A stretch of 64,000 nt of DNA from Ignavibacteriota bacterium (GCA_016708125.1 JADJGF010000001.1:1200001-1264000), one strand, 5' to 3'. Counted from the stretch's first letter, positions 35,426 to 45,028 are shown. Numbers and translations are program-made. Notes: generated by a model from the letters alone, not told the origin.

Positions 35426-37363
35426 ATGAACGAAATTAAATATTGCAATTCGCTTACTAAATACAGCCGATTTGTAACTCGCGAAGTAAAAATTGGAGAA
35501 ATTTCTTTAGGAAATGGAAATCCAATTCGTGTTCAATCGATGACAACAACAAATACGATGGATACAATTGCGACTGTTGAGCAATCGATAAGAATGACAA
35601 ATGCTGGATGCGAATTAGTTAGAATTACGGCTCCAAGTATTAACGAAGCAAAAAACTTAAAAAATATTAAAGATGAATTACACAAACGAGGTTATAAAGT
35701 TCCGCTAATTGCCGATATACATTTTACGCCAAATGCCGCAGAAGAAGCCGCAAGAATTATTGAAAAAGTTAGAGTAAACCCCGGAAACTATATTGATAAA
35801 AAGAAGTTCCAGCAAATTGAATACACAGATTTAGAATACGAAGAAGAAATTGAAAGAATAAGAATTAAATTTTCCCCGCTTGTAAAAATTTGCAAAGAGT
35901 ATGGAACCGCAATGCGCATAGGCACAAACCACGGTTCGCTTTCGGATAGAATTATGAGCAGATACGGAGATACTCCGCTTGGAATGGTTGAATCTGCGCT
36001 TGAGTTTTTAAGAATTTGCGAAGATTTAGATTATCACCAAATTGTACTTTCTATGAAAGCAAGCAATCCGCAAGTTATGGTTCAAGCTTACAGATTACTT
36101 GTGAACAAAATGATTTCTGAAAATATGAATTATCCTTTGCATCTTGGAGTTACGGAAGCCGGCGATGGCGAAGATGGAAGAATAAAATCTGCACTTGGAA
36201 TTGGAGCTTTACTTGAAGATGGTTTGGGTGATACAATCAGAGTTTCATTAACCGAAGAACCGGAACATGAAATTCCCGTTGCGCTGGCTTTGGTTAACAG
36301 ATATTCAAATAGAATTCCGCATAAAGAAATTCCGGGAATTATTAATCTTCCGTACGATCCGTTTAGTTATTTGAAAATCCCTTCATATCCAATAAATAAT
36401 TTTGGTGATAAAAATTCTCCCCGAGTAATCGCAGAAATTTCCGATAAAGAAATTGTTAATAATGATTTGAAGAAACTCGGTTTAACTTATTTACCGGATT
36501 TGGATAAATGGAATATTGGCGATCAAGCTCCGGATTATATTTTTGCAGGTGATCAAAATGTAAATACAAATTTGCCGGAAAGTTTAGATATAATTCAAAA
36601 TTATAATTCGTGGCTGAATAATTCTGATAATCATAAATTTCATCCATTATTTAAATTTGAGGAATTTTTATCTGCGTCAAAAAAATCAAACATTTTAAAT
36701 TTTGTTGAAATAAATATTGAAGATGTTTTTGATGAAAAATTTGCTCAATTAAAAAATCAGAAAAATATTGTTTTTGTAATTACGACAAATAACAATCATG
36801 GATTAGCCGAGCAAAGAAGAATTTTTATCGAATTAACAAATTTGGGTTTTAATCAACCAACAATTATTAAACGGGAATATGATGTAAATAATTTTGAAAA
36901 TTTAAGATTATTTGCTGCAACTGATTTGGGAAGTTTATTTATCGAAGGATTTGGCGATGGCGTTTGGCTTACAAATAACTCGGCTAAATTTTCATCTGAA
37001 GAAATTAACAGAACTTTGTTCGGAATTCTTCAAGCAGCAAGAGTTAGAATTTCTAAAACTGAATATATTGCTTGTCCCTCTTGCGGAAGAACACTTTTTG
37101 ATTTGGTTGAAGTAACTAATAAAATCCGTGAAAGAACCGGACATTTAAAAGGTGTAAAAATTGGAATAATGGGATGCATTGTAAACGGTCCGGGAGAAAT
37201 GGCTGATGCAGATTATGGTTATGTTGGTTCGGGTCCGGGAAAAATTACACTTTACAGAGGAAAGGAAGTTATTAAAAAAAGTATTTCCTCGGAAAAAGCA
37301 GTTGATGGTTTGATTGAATTAATTAAAGAAGATGGCATTTGGATTGAGCCGGTGGACATGTGA
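35426..37363 (+). CDS. ispG: 4-hydroxy-3-methylbut-2-enyl diphosphate synthase, long form
   Basis: The penultimate enzyme of the MEP isoprenoid pathway, converting MEcPP to HMBPP with a 4Fe-4S cluster. At 645 residues it is the long type found in plants, Chlamydiae and Bacteroidota/Chlorobi relatives. The TIM-barrel half (1-290, with RVQSMTTTNTMD and PLIADIHF) and the C-terminal cluster domain (about 540-645) are separated by an insert domain of about 250 residues. Cluster ligands are CPSCGRTLFD and GCIVNGPGEM, and the following Glu is conserved. It is transcribed alone, divergent from dnaG, with a terminator hairpin at 37391-37418. Confidence 0.96.
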   Translation: MNEIKYCNSLTKYSRFVTREVKIGEISLGNGNPIRVQSMTTTNTMDTIATVEQSIRMTNAGCELVRITAPSINEAKNLKNIKDELHKRGYKVPLIADIHFTPNAAEEAARIIEKVRVNPGNYIDKKKFQQIEYTDLEYEEEIERIRIKFSPLVKICKEYGTAMRIGTNHGSLSDRIMSRYGDTPLGMVESALEFLRICEDLDYHQIVLSMKASNPQVMVQAYRLLVNKMISENMNYPLHLGVTEAGDGEDGRIKSALGIGALLEDGLGDTIRVSLTEEPEHEIPVALALVNRYSNRIPHKEIPGIINLPYDPFSYLKIPSYPINNFGDKNSPRVIAEISDKEIVNNDLKKLGLTYLPDLDKWNIGDQAPDYIFAGDQNVNTNLPESLDIIQNYNSWLNNSDNHKFHPLFKFEEFLSASKKSNILNFVEINIEDVFDEKFAQLKNQKNIVFVITTNNNHGLAEQRRIFIELTNLGFNQPTIIKREYDVNNFENLRLFAATDLGSLFIEGFGDGVWLTNNSAKFSSEEINRTLFGILQAARVRISKTEYIACPSCGRTLFDLVEVTNKIRERTGHLKGVKIGIMGCIVNGPGEMADADYGYVGSGPGKITLYRGKEVIKKSISSEKAVDGLIELIKEDGIWIEPVDM

Positions 37364-37390
37364 AATGTGAAACATCAAAGGTAAAAAGAA

Positions 37391-37418
37391 AAGCCCAACA
37401 TAAAAATGTTGAGCCTTT
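37391..37418. terminator. Bidirectional terminator between ispG and the zinc-ribbon gene
   Basis: GCCCAACAT at 37393-37401 and ATGTTGAGC at 37406-37414 form a stem with one mismatch and a short A-rich loop, flanked by A on the left and T/A on the right. The two flanking genes converge here. Confidence 0.7.
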
Positions 37419-37424
37419 AAAAAA

Positions 37425-38153
37425 TTAACTTTTCTTTACTTCGGCCGCAACGTTTGGAGAAACTAAAAGTCGTCCGCAAGATTCACAAGTAAATAATCTA
37501 TTGCTTGTTCTAATTTCAATTTGTCTTTGCGGAGGAACAACATTATGGCAGCCGGTGCAAGCGCCTCTGTTAATTGTCGCAACTGCTTTTCCACCTAATG
37601 CTTTTCTAATTCTTGTATAAGTATTGTAATCAGATTTTCTAACTTTTTCTGCAACTTCTTCTCTTTTAGAATTTAATTTTGTTTCTTCTCTTTCGTTTGC
37701 TTTTACAATTGTCTTTAATTCTTCTTCTTTAATTTTTACTTCGGCTAACAAATCTTTTAACTGCGGCTCTACTTCTTGAATTTCATTTTTCAATTTCTGA
37801 ACTTTATTTTCAAGCTCGGTATTTTCAGATTCCAAAACTTTTATTTTTTCTTCGGAATGTTCAATTTCCTTTGTCAGCGCATCATACTCTTTATTATTGC
37901 GAACTTGATATAATTGAGTTTTAAACTTTTTCAAACTCGAATTCAATCTTTCAATTTCATTTTCATTTGATTTCATTACTTCCAAACCGGAATTCTTTTC
38001 ATCTTCTTTCAAACTTACCGATTCTTTAATTGTTTGAATTTGCGAGTTCAAGGTATTGACTTCAATTGGTAAATCCCCCCTTAATTCTTGGAGAGTATCA
38101 AGTTCGTCGTCAATTAACTGAAGCTCAAAAAGTGTTGATAATCGATTAATCAA
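37425..38153 (-). CDS. C4 zinc-ribbon coiled-coil protein (CT398-like)
   Basis: A 242-residue protein made of a long heptad-rich coiled coil (about 5-180, mostly Glu, Lys, Asn, Leu) followed by a zinc ribbon with CTGCHNVVPP and CESCGRLLV. This is the architecture of the CT398/Rv2229c group, reported in Chlamydia to bind sigma-54 and secretion proteins, but with no settled general role. It starts five bases after the Nif3-like gene stop, an arrangement seen in many bacteria, so co-transcription is very likely. Confidence 0.85.
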   Translation of the reverse strand: MINRLSTLFELQLIDDELDTLQELRGDLPIEVNTLNSQIQTIKESVSLKEDEKNSGLEVMKSNENEIERLNSSLKKFKTQLYQVRNNKEYDALTKEIEHSEEKIKVLESENTELENKVQKLKNEIQEVEPQLKDLLAEVKIKEEELKTIVKANEREETKLNSKREEVAEKVRKSDYNTYTRIRKALGGKAVATINRGACTGCHNVVPPQRQIEIRTSNRLFTCESCGRLLVSPNVAAEVKKS

Positions 38154-38158
38154 TTTAT

Positions 38159-39283
38159 TTAACTCCTTCTGTTATTAAAATACTTTACCGGATTTGTTGA
38201 ACCGGAATATTTATAAATTTTTATGTTTTCAGATTTTTCCGAAATGAATTTTTCTAAATTTTTCTTTACTGCATTTAAAGAATGAATTTCTGTTTCGTAA
38301 TGCCCCGAATCAATAAATAGAATTTTATTTTCCGCATCTTGAAATGAATGATATTTTATGTCTGCTGTTACAAATGCATCTGCTTTATTTTTTATTGCTG
38401 AGTTTAATAAATCAGATCCGCTGCCACCGCAAACTGCAACTTTATTTATTTTCTTATTTCCAAAATTTGAGTAACGTAAATTTTCTGATTTTAATTTTTC
38501 CGAAACGAAATTTAAAAATTCATCTTTGTTCAAACTTTTCTTCAGATTTCCGATTGCACCAAATCCATAATTTAAATTTTCATTTTTCAATTCATAAACA
38601 TCAAACGCCGGTTCTTCATAAGGATGATATTGTTTTAAAGTATTAATTACTTTTTTCAAATTCCAAGAATCAACAATTACTTCAAATCTAACTTCATCAA
38701 CTTTTTCAAACTTTTGCTTTTCACCAATTTTAGGATTTGTATTTTCACTTCCTAAAAAAGTTCCTTTTCCATTTAACTGAAAACTGCATTTCTCATATTC
38801 GCCAATAATTCCCGCACCAGCTTTAAACATTTCTTCAGAAACTTTTTCAATATTTTCTTGAGGAATAAATGCAATAATTTTATATTGATTGGAATTTTGG
38901 TTTTCCAAAAATTTTATGTTTTGTAATTCTAAAACTTTGGCAAGTTCAAAACTTACGCCGTCTTTTGTAAAATCTAAATTTGTGTGTGCAGAAAAAAGTG
39001 TGATATTATTTTTTATTAGCTTTTCAATAATTTGGGATTTAAGATCGGATGTTGTATCAATTTTTTTTAAAGGTTTGAATAAAAACGGATGATGTGTAAA
39101 TATAAAATTGCAATTTTTCTTTAAGGCTTCGGTTAACGCATTTTCAGTCAGCTCCAAACAAAGAAAAATATTTTTCACTTTTTCTTTTGTAGATCCAATC
39201 TGTAAACCAACGTTATCTTTTTCCCAAGATATTGCGGGCGGCGCCCAATTTTCAATATGTTCTATAATATTTTGTGTTACCAT
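38159..39283 (-). CDS. Nif3-like dinuclear metal centre protein (YbgI/DUF34 family)
   Basis: About 374 residues from the ATG at 39283. Metal-binding residues of the family are visible: THHPFLFKP (His pair), SAHTNLDF and, near the C-terminus, FIDSGHYETE. A central insert of about 100 residues (150-250, with GAGIIGEYEKC and HPYEEPAFDVYEL) is the CutA/PII-like domain typical of the Nif3 long form. The biochemical role of the family is unsettled (GTP cyclohydrolase-like fold, hexamer). A terminator-like hairpin lies directly before this start codon. Confidence 0.88.
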   Translation of the reverse strand: MVTQNIIEHIENWAPPAISWEKDNVGLQIGSTKEKVKNIFLCLELTENALTEALKKNCNFIFTHHPFLFKPLKKIDTTSDLKSQIIEKLIKNNITLFSAHTNLDFTKDGVSFELAKVLELQNIKFLENQNSNQYKIIAFIPQENIEKVSEEMFKAGAGIIGEYEKCSFQLNGKGTFLGSENTNPKIGEKQKFEKVDEVRFEVIVDSWNLKKVINTLKQYHPYEEPAFDVYELKNENLNYGFGAIGNLKKSLNKDEFLNFVSEKLKSENLRYSNFGNKKINKVAVCGGSGSDLLNSAIKNKADAFVTADIKYHSFQDAENKILFIDSGHYETEIHSLNAVKKNLEKFISEKSENIKIYKYSGSTNPVKYFNNRRS

Positions 39284-39285
39284 AT

Positions 39286-39321
39286 AAAAAAAATGCACTC
39301 CTAAAATTGGAAGTGCATTTT
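39286..39321 (-). terminator. Terminator-like hairpin abutting the Nif3-like start codon
   Basis: A perfect ten-base-pair stem (39290-39299 with 39312-39321) with a 12-base loop is followed on the minus strand by an eight-T run that reaches within three bases of the ATG at 39283. The only AGGAG sequence near the start (39298-39302) lies inside the stem and loop. It may end the YebC-RuvC-RuvA transcript 150 bases upstream, or act as an attenuator for the Nif3-like gene. Confidence 0.65.
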
Positions 39322-39474
39322 GATTTTTAATAGTTTAAGAAGTTTTTATACTCAAAAATTTCTTTTTTCTATATGTAATATAATATTGAAGTACTCTCAT
39401 AATCTAAGTGAGTAAATATAGTATTTTTAAATTTCATTAACAAACCTATAACTAACAACAAAATTTAAATAAAA

Positions 39475-40065
39475 CTATTTACTTAAGTTTTTTAATGATT
39501 CCTTTATAAGATTTTCTAAAGTTATTTGCGGATTTTGAGAAATAACATCACGAATAATTTTTTCTGCAACTTTTTGATTGTAACCTAAACCAACTAATGC
39601 GGCAATTGCATCATCTTTTACAGTAAAATTGAAATTATTTTTTTCAATATTTTGATCGGAAACTTTTTCAATTTTTTCGCGCAATTCTATTAACATTCGC
39701 TCGGCAGTTTTTCTTCCTATTCCGGGAATTGAAACCAATCGCGCTAAATTTTTTGAAATTATTGCATCTTTAAATTCATCTACGGAAATTCCCGATAAAA
39801 TATTTTGCGCAAGCTTGGGACCAATTCCGTTTATGCTTATCAATGCTTCAAACAATTCTTTTTCGGAAATTGAATAAAATCCGTATAAAGTTAACGAATC
39901 TTCTTTAACTGCAAGATAAGTGAACAATGAAACTTTTTCTTCAGTTTCAGAAATTTTTTCAAATGTGTTGAGTGAAATATTGACTAAATATCCAACGTTA
40001 TTTACATCCAACAAAATTTGAGTTGGTTTTCTCGAAATTATTTTTCCAGTTAAATATCCAATCAT
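39475..40065 (-). CDS. ruvA: Holliday junction branch migration protein RuvA
   Basis: A 196-residue protein that binds Holliday junctions as a tetramer and loads the RuvB helicase. Domain I starts MIGYLTGKI. Domain II carries the two helix-hairpin-helix motifs, seen in ISINGIGPKLAQNIL and LVSIPGIGRKTAERMLIEL. Domain III at the C-terminus (DDAIAALVGLGYNQKVA) binds RuvB. It follows ruvC with one base between. ruvB is not in the window. Confidence 0.96.
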   Translation of the reverse strand: MIGYLTGKIISRKPTQILLDVNNVGYLVNISLNTFEKISETEEKVSLFTYLAVKEDSLTLYGFYSISEKELFEALISINGIGPKLAQNILSGISVDEFKDAIISKNLARLVSIPGIGRKTAERMLIELREKIEKVSDQNIEKNNFNFTVKDDAIAALVGLGYNQKVAEKIIRDVISQNPQITLENLIKESLKNLSK

Positions 40066-40066
40066 G

Positions 40067-40606
40067 TTAATTGTTTATTATTCTTTCGGGATTTTGTGAA
40101 ATAAAATTTTTCCAACTTTTGCTTGATGAAACAAAGGAATTAATTTTTATAGAATGACAAACTGCCGCAGCAATTGCATCGGTTTCATCAAATTTAATTT
40201 TTTCTTTTTTTAAATTAGTTAAATTTTTAATCATGTATTGAACTTGTTCTTTTGATGCAGAACCATTTCCCACAACAGCTTTTTTAATTTCTCTCGGTGA
40301 ATATTCAACAAAAGTTAAATTATTATTTGAAGCCGCAAGCATCGCAATTCCTCGGACGTAACCAATTTTCAAAACCGATTGTATGTTTTTATCATAGAAT
40401 GCGGTTTCAATACAAAATACATCCGGGGAAAATTGTTTAATAAGATTATTAATTTCTTGAAAAATAAATTTTAATTTTTGCGGTAATTCTTCTTTGGGAT
40501 TTGGTTTAATAACACCGGAATGTAAATATTCAATTTGAGTTTTGTTTGATTTTATAATCCCGAAACCAGTTAAAATAGTTCCGGGATCAACACCAAAAAT
40601 TATCAT
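40067..40606 (-). CDS. ruvC: Crossover junction endodeoxyribonuclease RuvC
   Basis: A 179-residue resolvase that cuts Holliday junctions symmetrically. The RNase H-fold catalytic acids are all visible: D7 in IFGVDPGT, Glu in CIETAFYDKN and the DETDAIAAA pair near the C-terminus. It lies between the YebC-type regulator and ruvA with gaps of 12 bases and one base, the classical yebC-ruvC-ruvA order. Confidence 0.96.
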   Translation of the reverse strand: MIIFGVDPGTILTGFGIIKSNKTQIEYLHSGVIKPNPKEELPQKLKFIFQEINNLIKQFSPDVFCIETAFYDKNIQSVLKIGYVRGIAMLAASNNNLTFVEYSPREIKKAVVGNGSASKEQVQYMIKNLTNLKKEKIKFDETDAIAAAVCHSIKINSFVSSSKSWKNFISQNPERIINN

Positions 40607-40618
40607 TATAATTTGCTC

Positions 40619-41344
40619 TTAATCAATAAAATCAGCATTTGAATAAACATTTTGCACGTCGTCAAAATCTTCAATCATTTCAATAAGTTTCATTAATTTT
40701 TCTGCGGTTTCACCATTAACTTCAATAATATTTTTTGCTCTCCATTGTAAAGAAGCATTATCAATATTCAGATTTGCATCAATTATTGTTTTTCTAACAT
40801 TTTCAAAATCTTCAACGGCTGTTGTAATTTCAAAATATTCTTCTTCCAATAAAATATTTTCGGCACCGGCTTCTAAAATTAATTCCATCAAATCATCTTC
40901 ACTTTTACCTTGCTGCGGTAAAGAAATAATTCCTTTTCTTTCAAACATCCATGCAACCGAACCAGATTCACCAAGAGCTCCGCCGTATTTACTGAATAAA
41001 TGTCTAATTTCTGCAACTGTTCTATTTTTATTATCCGTAACACTTTCAACTAAAACTGCAATTCCTCCGGGTCCGTATCCCTCATAAGTTAGCTCAAGAT
41101 AATTTGCACCTTCAACTTCACCGGTGGCTTTTTTAATTGCTCTTTCAATATTATCCATTGGCATATTTGCTGCTTTTGCATTATCTACAACCAATCTTAA
41201 TCTTGGATTTCCATCGGGATCGCCCCCGCCTTGTCTTGCGGCAACTGTAATTTCTTTTATAAGTTTTGTAAATATTTTTCCTCTTTTTGCATCAATTACA
41301 GCTTTTTTTCTTTTTGTAGTAGCCCACTTTGAGTGACCTGACAT
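40619..41344 (-). CDS. YebC/PmpR-family protein
   Basis: A 241-residue protein of the YebC/TACO1 family starting with the signature SGHSKWATTKRKKA. The middle domain has TYEGYGPGGIAVLVESVTDN and GSVAWMFERKG. Members were long called transcriptional regulators and more recently described as translation factors that help ribosomes at difficult sequences. Conserved linkage to ruvC and ruvA is kept here. Confidence 0.93.
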   Translation of the reverse strand: MSGHSKWATTKRKKAVIDAKRGKIFTKLIKEITVAARQGGGDPDGNPRLRLVVDNAKAANMPMDNIERAIKKATGEVEGANYLELTYEGYGPGGIAVLVESVTDNKNRTVAEIRHLFSKYGGALGESGSVAWMFERKGIISLPQQGKSEDDLMELILEAGAENILLEEEYFEITTAVEDFENVRKTIIDANLNIDNASLQWRAKNIIEVNGETAEKLMKLIEMIEDFDDVQNVYSNADFID

Positions 41345-41374
41345 CGTTAATCTCCTTATAAAATATGTATTCTG

Positions 41375-43084
41375 TTATGTCTTTATTGTAATATCTTTTA
41401 CTCTAATTTGCGGATATGTTCTTCCATCGCGTACGATTTTTTCTATTGTGAACACAATATCAACAAGATTATTATTATTTTCAAATTCACTTACAAATTT
41501 ACCTAAATTAAATCCAATTGCATCAAACACTTTATCGGCACCGTTTTGGCAAAAAGTTGTTACAAAATGATTTGTTCCAACAATTCTTGGTGTTGCAATA
41601 ATTTTTACATTTTCTGCTAAAAATACCGGTCTCATATTTCCAGGACCAAATGGAGCAAATTGTTCTAAAACTCTTAAAAATTTTGGCGTAATTTCACTTA
41701 ATGAAATTTTTGCATCAATTTTTATTTCCGGAATTATATCTTCTTCATTTAAATTTTGGCTTAAGAATTTATTAAATCTAATTTTGAATTCATCAATCTT
41801 ATCAATTTCTAATTCTAATCCGGCAGCAGCTTTGTGTCCGCCAAATTGAATTAATAAATCTTTACATTCTTCCAAAGCTTCATAAATATCAAAACCGGTA
41901 ATGCTTCTTGCAGAACCTTTTGCAACTCCGTCAATTGTTGTAAGCATTATTGCGGGTCTGTAATATTTTTCTACTAATCTTGAGGCAACAATTCCCACAA
42001 CCCCCGGATGCCAATTATCATGATGTAAAACTATTCCCATGTTGCTATCGAAATCTTCGATATCCTTAATTAATTCGAGTGCGTGAGAAAATGTTACTTC
42101 ATCTATTTTACGTCTTTCTAAATTTTCCGACTCAAGAATTTTTGCTAATCTTTCGGCTTCTTCGTAACTATCCGTATTAAAAAGTTCAACTGCTCTGTTT
42201 GCGTCTCCTAATCTTCCAACGGCATTTATTCTTGGCGCAATTGTAAAAACTATTTGTCCGGCCGATAAATTACCGAGCTCCATTCTTGCTATTTTAATTA
42301 AAGCTTTAATTCCCGGGCGAGGGCTAACATTTATTTGTTCAATTCCAGCTCTTACTAAAATTCTATTTTCATCAATAAGTGGAACAATATCAGCAGCTCC
42401 GGCAAGTGCAACTAAATCCAAATATTTGAATACCATTTCTTTTTTACCGAATCTATCGGCAACTGCTCTTGCTAATTTAAATGCAACTCCGGCACCCGAA
42501 AGATATTTGAATGGATAATTACAACCCGGTTTTAGCGGATCAAGAATTGCATAAGCATTTGGCAATTGTTCTTTTGGCTGATGATGATCGCAAATAATTG
42601 TATCTATAGAAAAAGTATTTGCATAACTAACTTCTTCAACCGCAGTAATTCCGCAATCAACAGAAATTATTAATTGAACATTGTCTTTTTTAACATTATC
42701 AATTCCCTCAAAGGATAAACCATAACCTTCGGTTAATCTATTGGGAATATAAACGTAAACATTTGCTCCTAATTCTTTTAGAAACAAGTACATTAATGAA
42801 GCAGAACAAGTACCGTCAACATCATAATCGCCATACACACAAATTTTTTCGTTATTGGTTAAAGCGCTGATAACTCTATTAGCTGCTTTTTCCATATCGT
42901 TCATTAAATAGGGATCGTGTATTGAATCGAGGTCTGGTCTGAAATAAGATTTTGCTTCAAAAAAATTTGTTACACCTCTATGAATAAGTAAATTCGCCAA
43001 AACAGTTGAAATATTTAAACTGTCTGCCAATGCAAGCATCTTACTCTTTTCTGGAGGATCTTTAAGTGTCCATTTTTTCTTCAT
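41375..43084 (-). CDS. recJ: Single-stranded-DNA-specific exonuclease RecJ
   Basis: A 569-residue 5'-3' exonuclease of the DHH family used in recombination and mismatch repair. Visible motifs are YGDYDVDGTCSAS (motif I), ISVDCGITAV (motif II), ICDHHQPKEQLP (DHH), and GAGVAFKLARA. The DHHA1 domain carries RSITGFDIYEAL and FGGHKAAAGLEL. The OB-fold region follows (PFGPGNMRPVFL). Length is normal. It lies just downstream of the RNase P RNA gene and upstream of the YebC-ruvC-ruvA operon. Confidence 0.95.
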   Translation of the reverse strand: MKKKWTLKDPPEKSKMLALADSLNISTVLANLLIHRGVTNFFEAKSYFRPDLDSIHDPYLMNDMEKAANRVISALTNNEKICVYGDYDVDGTCSASLMYLFLKELGANVYVYIPNRLTEGYGLSFEGIDNVKKDNVQLIISVDCGITAVEEVSYANTFSIDTIICDHHQPKEQLPNAYAILDPLKPGCNYPFKYLSGAGVAFKLARAVADRFGKKEMVFKYLDLVALAGAADIVPLIDENRILVRAGIEQINVSPRPGIKALIKIARMELGNLSAGQIVFTIAPRINAVGRLGDANRAVELFNTDSYEEAERLAKILESENLERRKIDEVTFSHALELIKDIEDFDSNMGIVLHHDNWHPGVVGIVASRLVEKYYRPAIMLTTIDGVAKGSARSITGFDIYEALEECKDLLIQFGGHKAAAGLELEIDKIDEFKIRFNKFLSQNLNEEDIIPEIKIDAKISLSEITPKFLRVLEQFAPFGPGNMRPVFLAENVKIIATPRIVGTNHFVTTFCQNGADKVFDAIGFNLGKFVSEFENNNNLVDIVFTIEKIVRDGRTYPQIRVKDITIKT

Positions 43085-43108
43085 TATTTTCGCAATATGA
43101 AGAAAATT

Positions 43109-43556
43109 TGATGATCCAAGTCTATAAGCCGAATTTTGTTTCCTTTAAAAAAGGGCGGCAATTATTTATCTAGACTTTAGATTGCTCTAAAATTCAAGCG
43201 GTTTACCCGAAAGCAAAGGGAGAACATCCTTCTTACAAAAATTTTTTGTAAAGCTTTCTACTTAACCTTGCACCAAGTGGGGTTTGCCATGATCCCAATA
43301 AATTGGGATTCTCTTACGAGACCTTTAATATTACTATTAAAGCGGTAGGCTCTTAACCTGCCTTTTCACCTTTACCTATCAAGTATTGGCTTATTGCCAA
43401 TTTCAATAGGAAGTATCTTTTCTGTGGTACTTTCCGTAACTAAATATTTACATAATTAGTCCCCGGGCGTTACCCGGCACTCTGTTCTCGGTGTTCGGAC
43501 TTTCCTCTATTCAAGCATATACAGCTCAAACAGCAATTGCCCAACTTGAATCATCA
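43109..43556 (-). ncRNA. rnpB: RNase P RNA, bacterial type A
   Basis: The catalytic RNA that removes tRNA 5' leaders. On the minus strand the conserved blocks appear in order: GAGGAAAGTCCGAACAC then GTGCCGGGTAACGCCCGGG near the 5' end, ACAGAAAAGATACTTCC, GGCAAACCCCACTTGGTGCAAGG and finally TTCGGCTTATAG near the 3' end. The ends were set by the P1 stem, 13 base pairs with one wobble, pairing 43544-43556 with 43109-43121. The resulting length of 448 bases is slightly above the usual 380-420. Confidence 0.96.
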
Positions 43557-43707
43557 GAATCTCTTCTTTTTTATTTTATAATTTATTTTACTAAAACTAA
43601 GCGAATATAACAAAAAAGATATTGTCTTTCATTATAAAAATTTATTTGTAAGGTATTTCGAATTGACTCACAATTAAAGTAACCGAAGTTAATTAGGAAA
43701 ACAATAC

Positions 43708-45028
43708 GTTGCCTCATAATATAAGTAACCGAAAAAAGCGGAAATATTATGAGCAAAAAGTCGAAACAAGAGTATATTGCAGCTATACGAGCAAGATATT
43801 TAAGTTCAAATAAGGCAGAAAAACAGAAACTTCTTTATGAAATATGCACTACTTGTGGATATAATAGAAAATATATAATAAGGGTATTGAATAAAAAAGA
43901 AATAAAAGGAACCCCAAAGAAAAAAGCCGGCAGAAAAAAAAATTTGCTCACAATGAGATAATAGCAGCATTAAAGAATATTTGGAAATCAACTAATCTTA
44001 TTTGCTCAAAAAGATTAAAATATGCAATACCACTATGGCTTCCATTTTATGAGGGAGAACTAACAGAAGAAAATAGAAAACTTCTTCTCAGAATTTCACC
44101 AGCAACAATAGACCGACTCTTAAAACCGATTAGGAATAAATTTAAGAAAAAAGGATTATCAACAACCAAACCGGGTTCTTTAATCAAAAAACAAATTCCA
44201 ATAAAAACAAACCAGTGGGATGAGAGTTCCCCGGGATTTATTGAAGCAGATACCGTAGCTCATTGTGGAGACTCGATTACTGGTAGTTTTGTCTATACAG
44301 TTAACACTGTTGATATTGCCTCCGGATGGACTGAAGCACGTGCTATATGGGGCAAAGGACAACAAGGAACTTTTAAGGCTATTGAATCTATTGAGAATTC
44401 TCTCCCTTTCAAAGTTCTTGGTTTTGATTCTGATAACGGTGGTGAATTTCTTAACTGGCATCTATTGGCTTACTTCACGAAACGTAAACAACCGGTTGAC
44501 TATACTCGTTCACGAGCTTATATGAAAAACGATAATGTACATATTGAAGGTAAAAATTGGACTCACATCAGGCAATATTTTGGTTATCATCGCTTCGATA
44601 ATATTAAAATTGTTGAGCTGATGAATGATATTTTACTAATGAATGGTCTTTGTTTTTTAACTTCTTTATTCCTTCTTCTAAAATTATTTCCAAAGTTCGC
44701 GATGGCTCTCAAGTTATCAAAAAACACGATCAGCCTAAAACCCCTTTTCAAAGAATTTTAGACTCTACGGTTGTCTCTAAGAAAACTAAAATCCTCTTGA
44801 CAAATAAACACACAAAATTAAATCCCTTTTTGCTACAAAACTCAATCTCTCGTAAAATAAATGAAATCTTGAAGTTGATTTGACGTTATCAACATATTAA
44901 CAAAGAAAGAAAAAAAGTAGCAAAAAAAGAAACAATTATTATTACTTTTTATTATCTATTTGGAATTTTTATGAACTCTTTTTTCAACATTTTTTCTTTA
45001 CCATAGTTACCTTTTATTTTGAGGCAAC
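43708..45028 (+). mobile_element. Insertion sequence (ISNCY/IS1202-like) with terminal inverted repeats
   Basis: The left end (43708) begins GTTGCCTCATAATATAAGTAAC. The right end, read inward from 45028, is GTTGCCTCAAAATAAAAGG followed by TAAC. This is an imperfect inverted repeat of about 22 bases with an identical nine-base tip. The 1321-base element carries one frameshifted DDE transposase. An 11-base sequence AAGTAACCGAA occurs just outside (43677-43687) and just inside (43723-43733) the left end. No target duplication is obvious. It sits about 150 bases upstream of rnpB, in intergenic DNA. Confidence 0.85.
43749..44883 (+). pseudogene. Frameshifted DDE transposase of the insertion sequence
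   Basis: The product would be about 378 residues. The N-terminal part (43749-43961, SKKSKQEYIAAIRARYL) is in one frame. The catalytic part lies in the -1 frame from a run of nine A at 43934-43942. The C-terminal part (KIISKVRDGSQVIKKHDQ) is in a third frame after a T run at about 44631-44634. The catalytic triad is intact: EADTVAH, GFDSDNGGEF and NDNVHIEGKNW. The first shift occurs at a perfect A AAA AAA heptamer in the zero frame and could be programmed. The second looks like a one-base deletion, making the copy non-functional unless it is a sequencing error. Confidence 0.8.

Noticed and set aside
44265..44525. Separate ORF inside the insertion sequence
   Set aside because: It is a shadow frame over the transposase catalytic domain; the family sequence is in another frame here.
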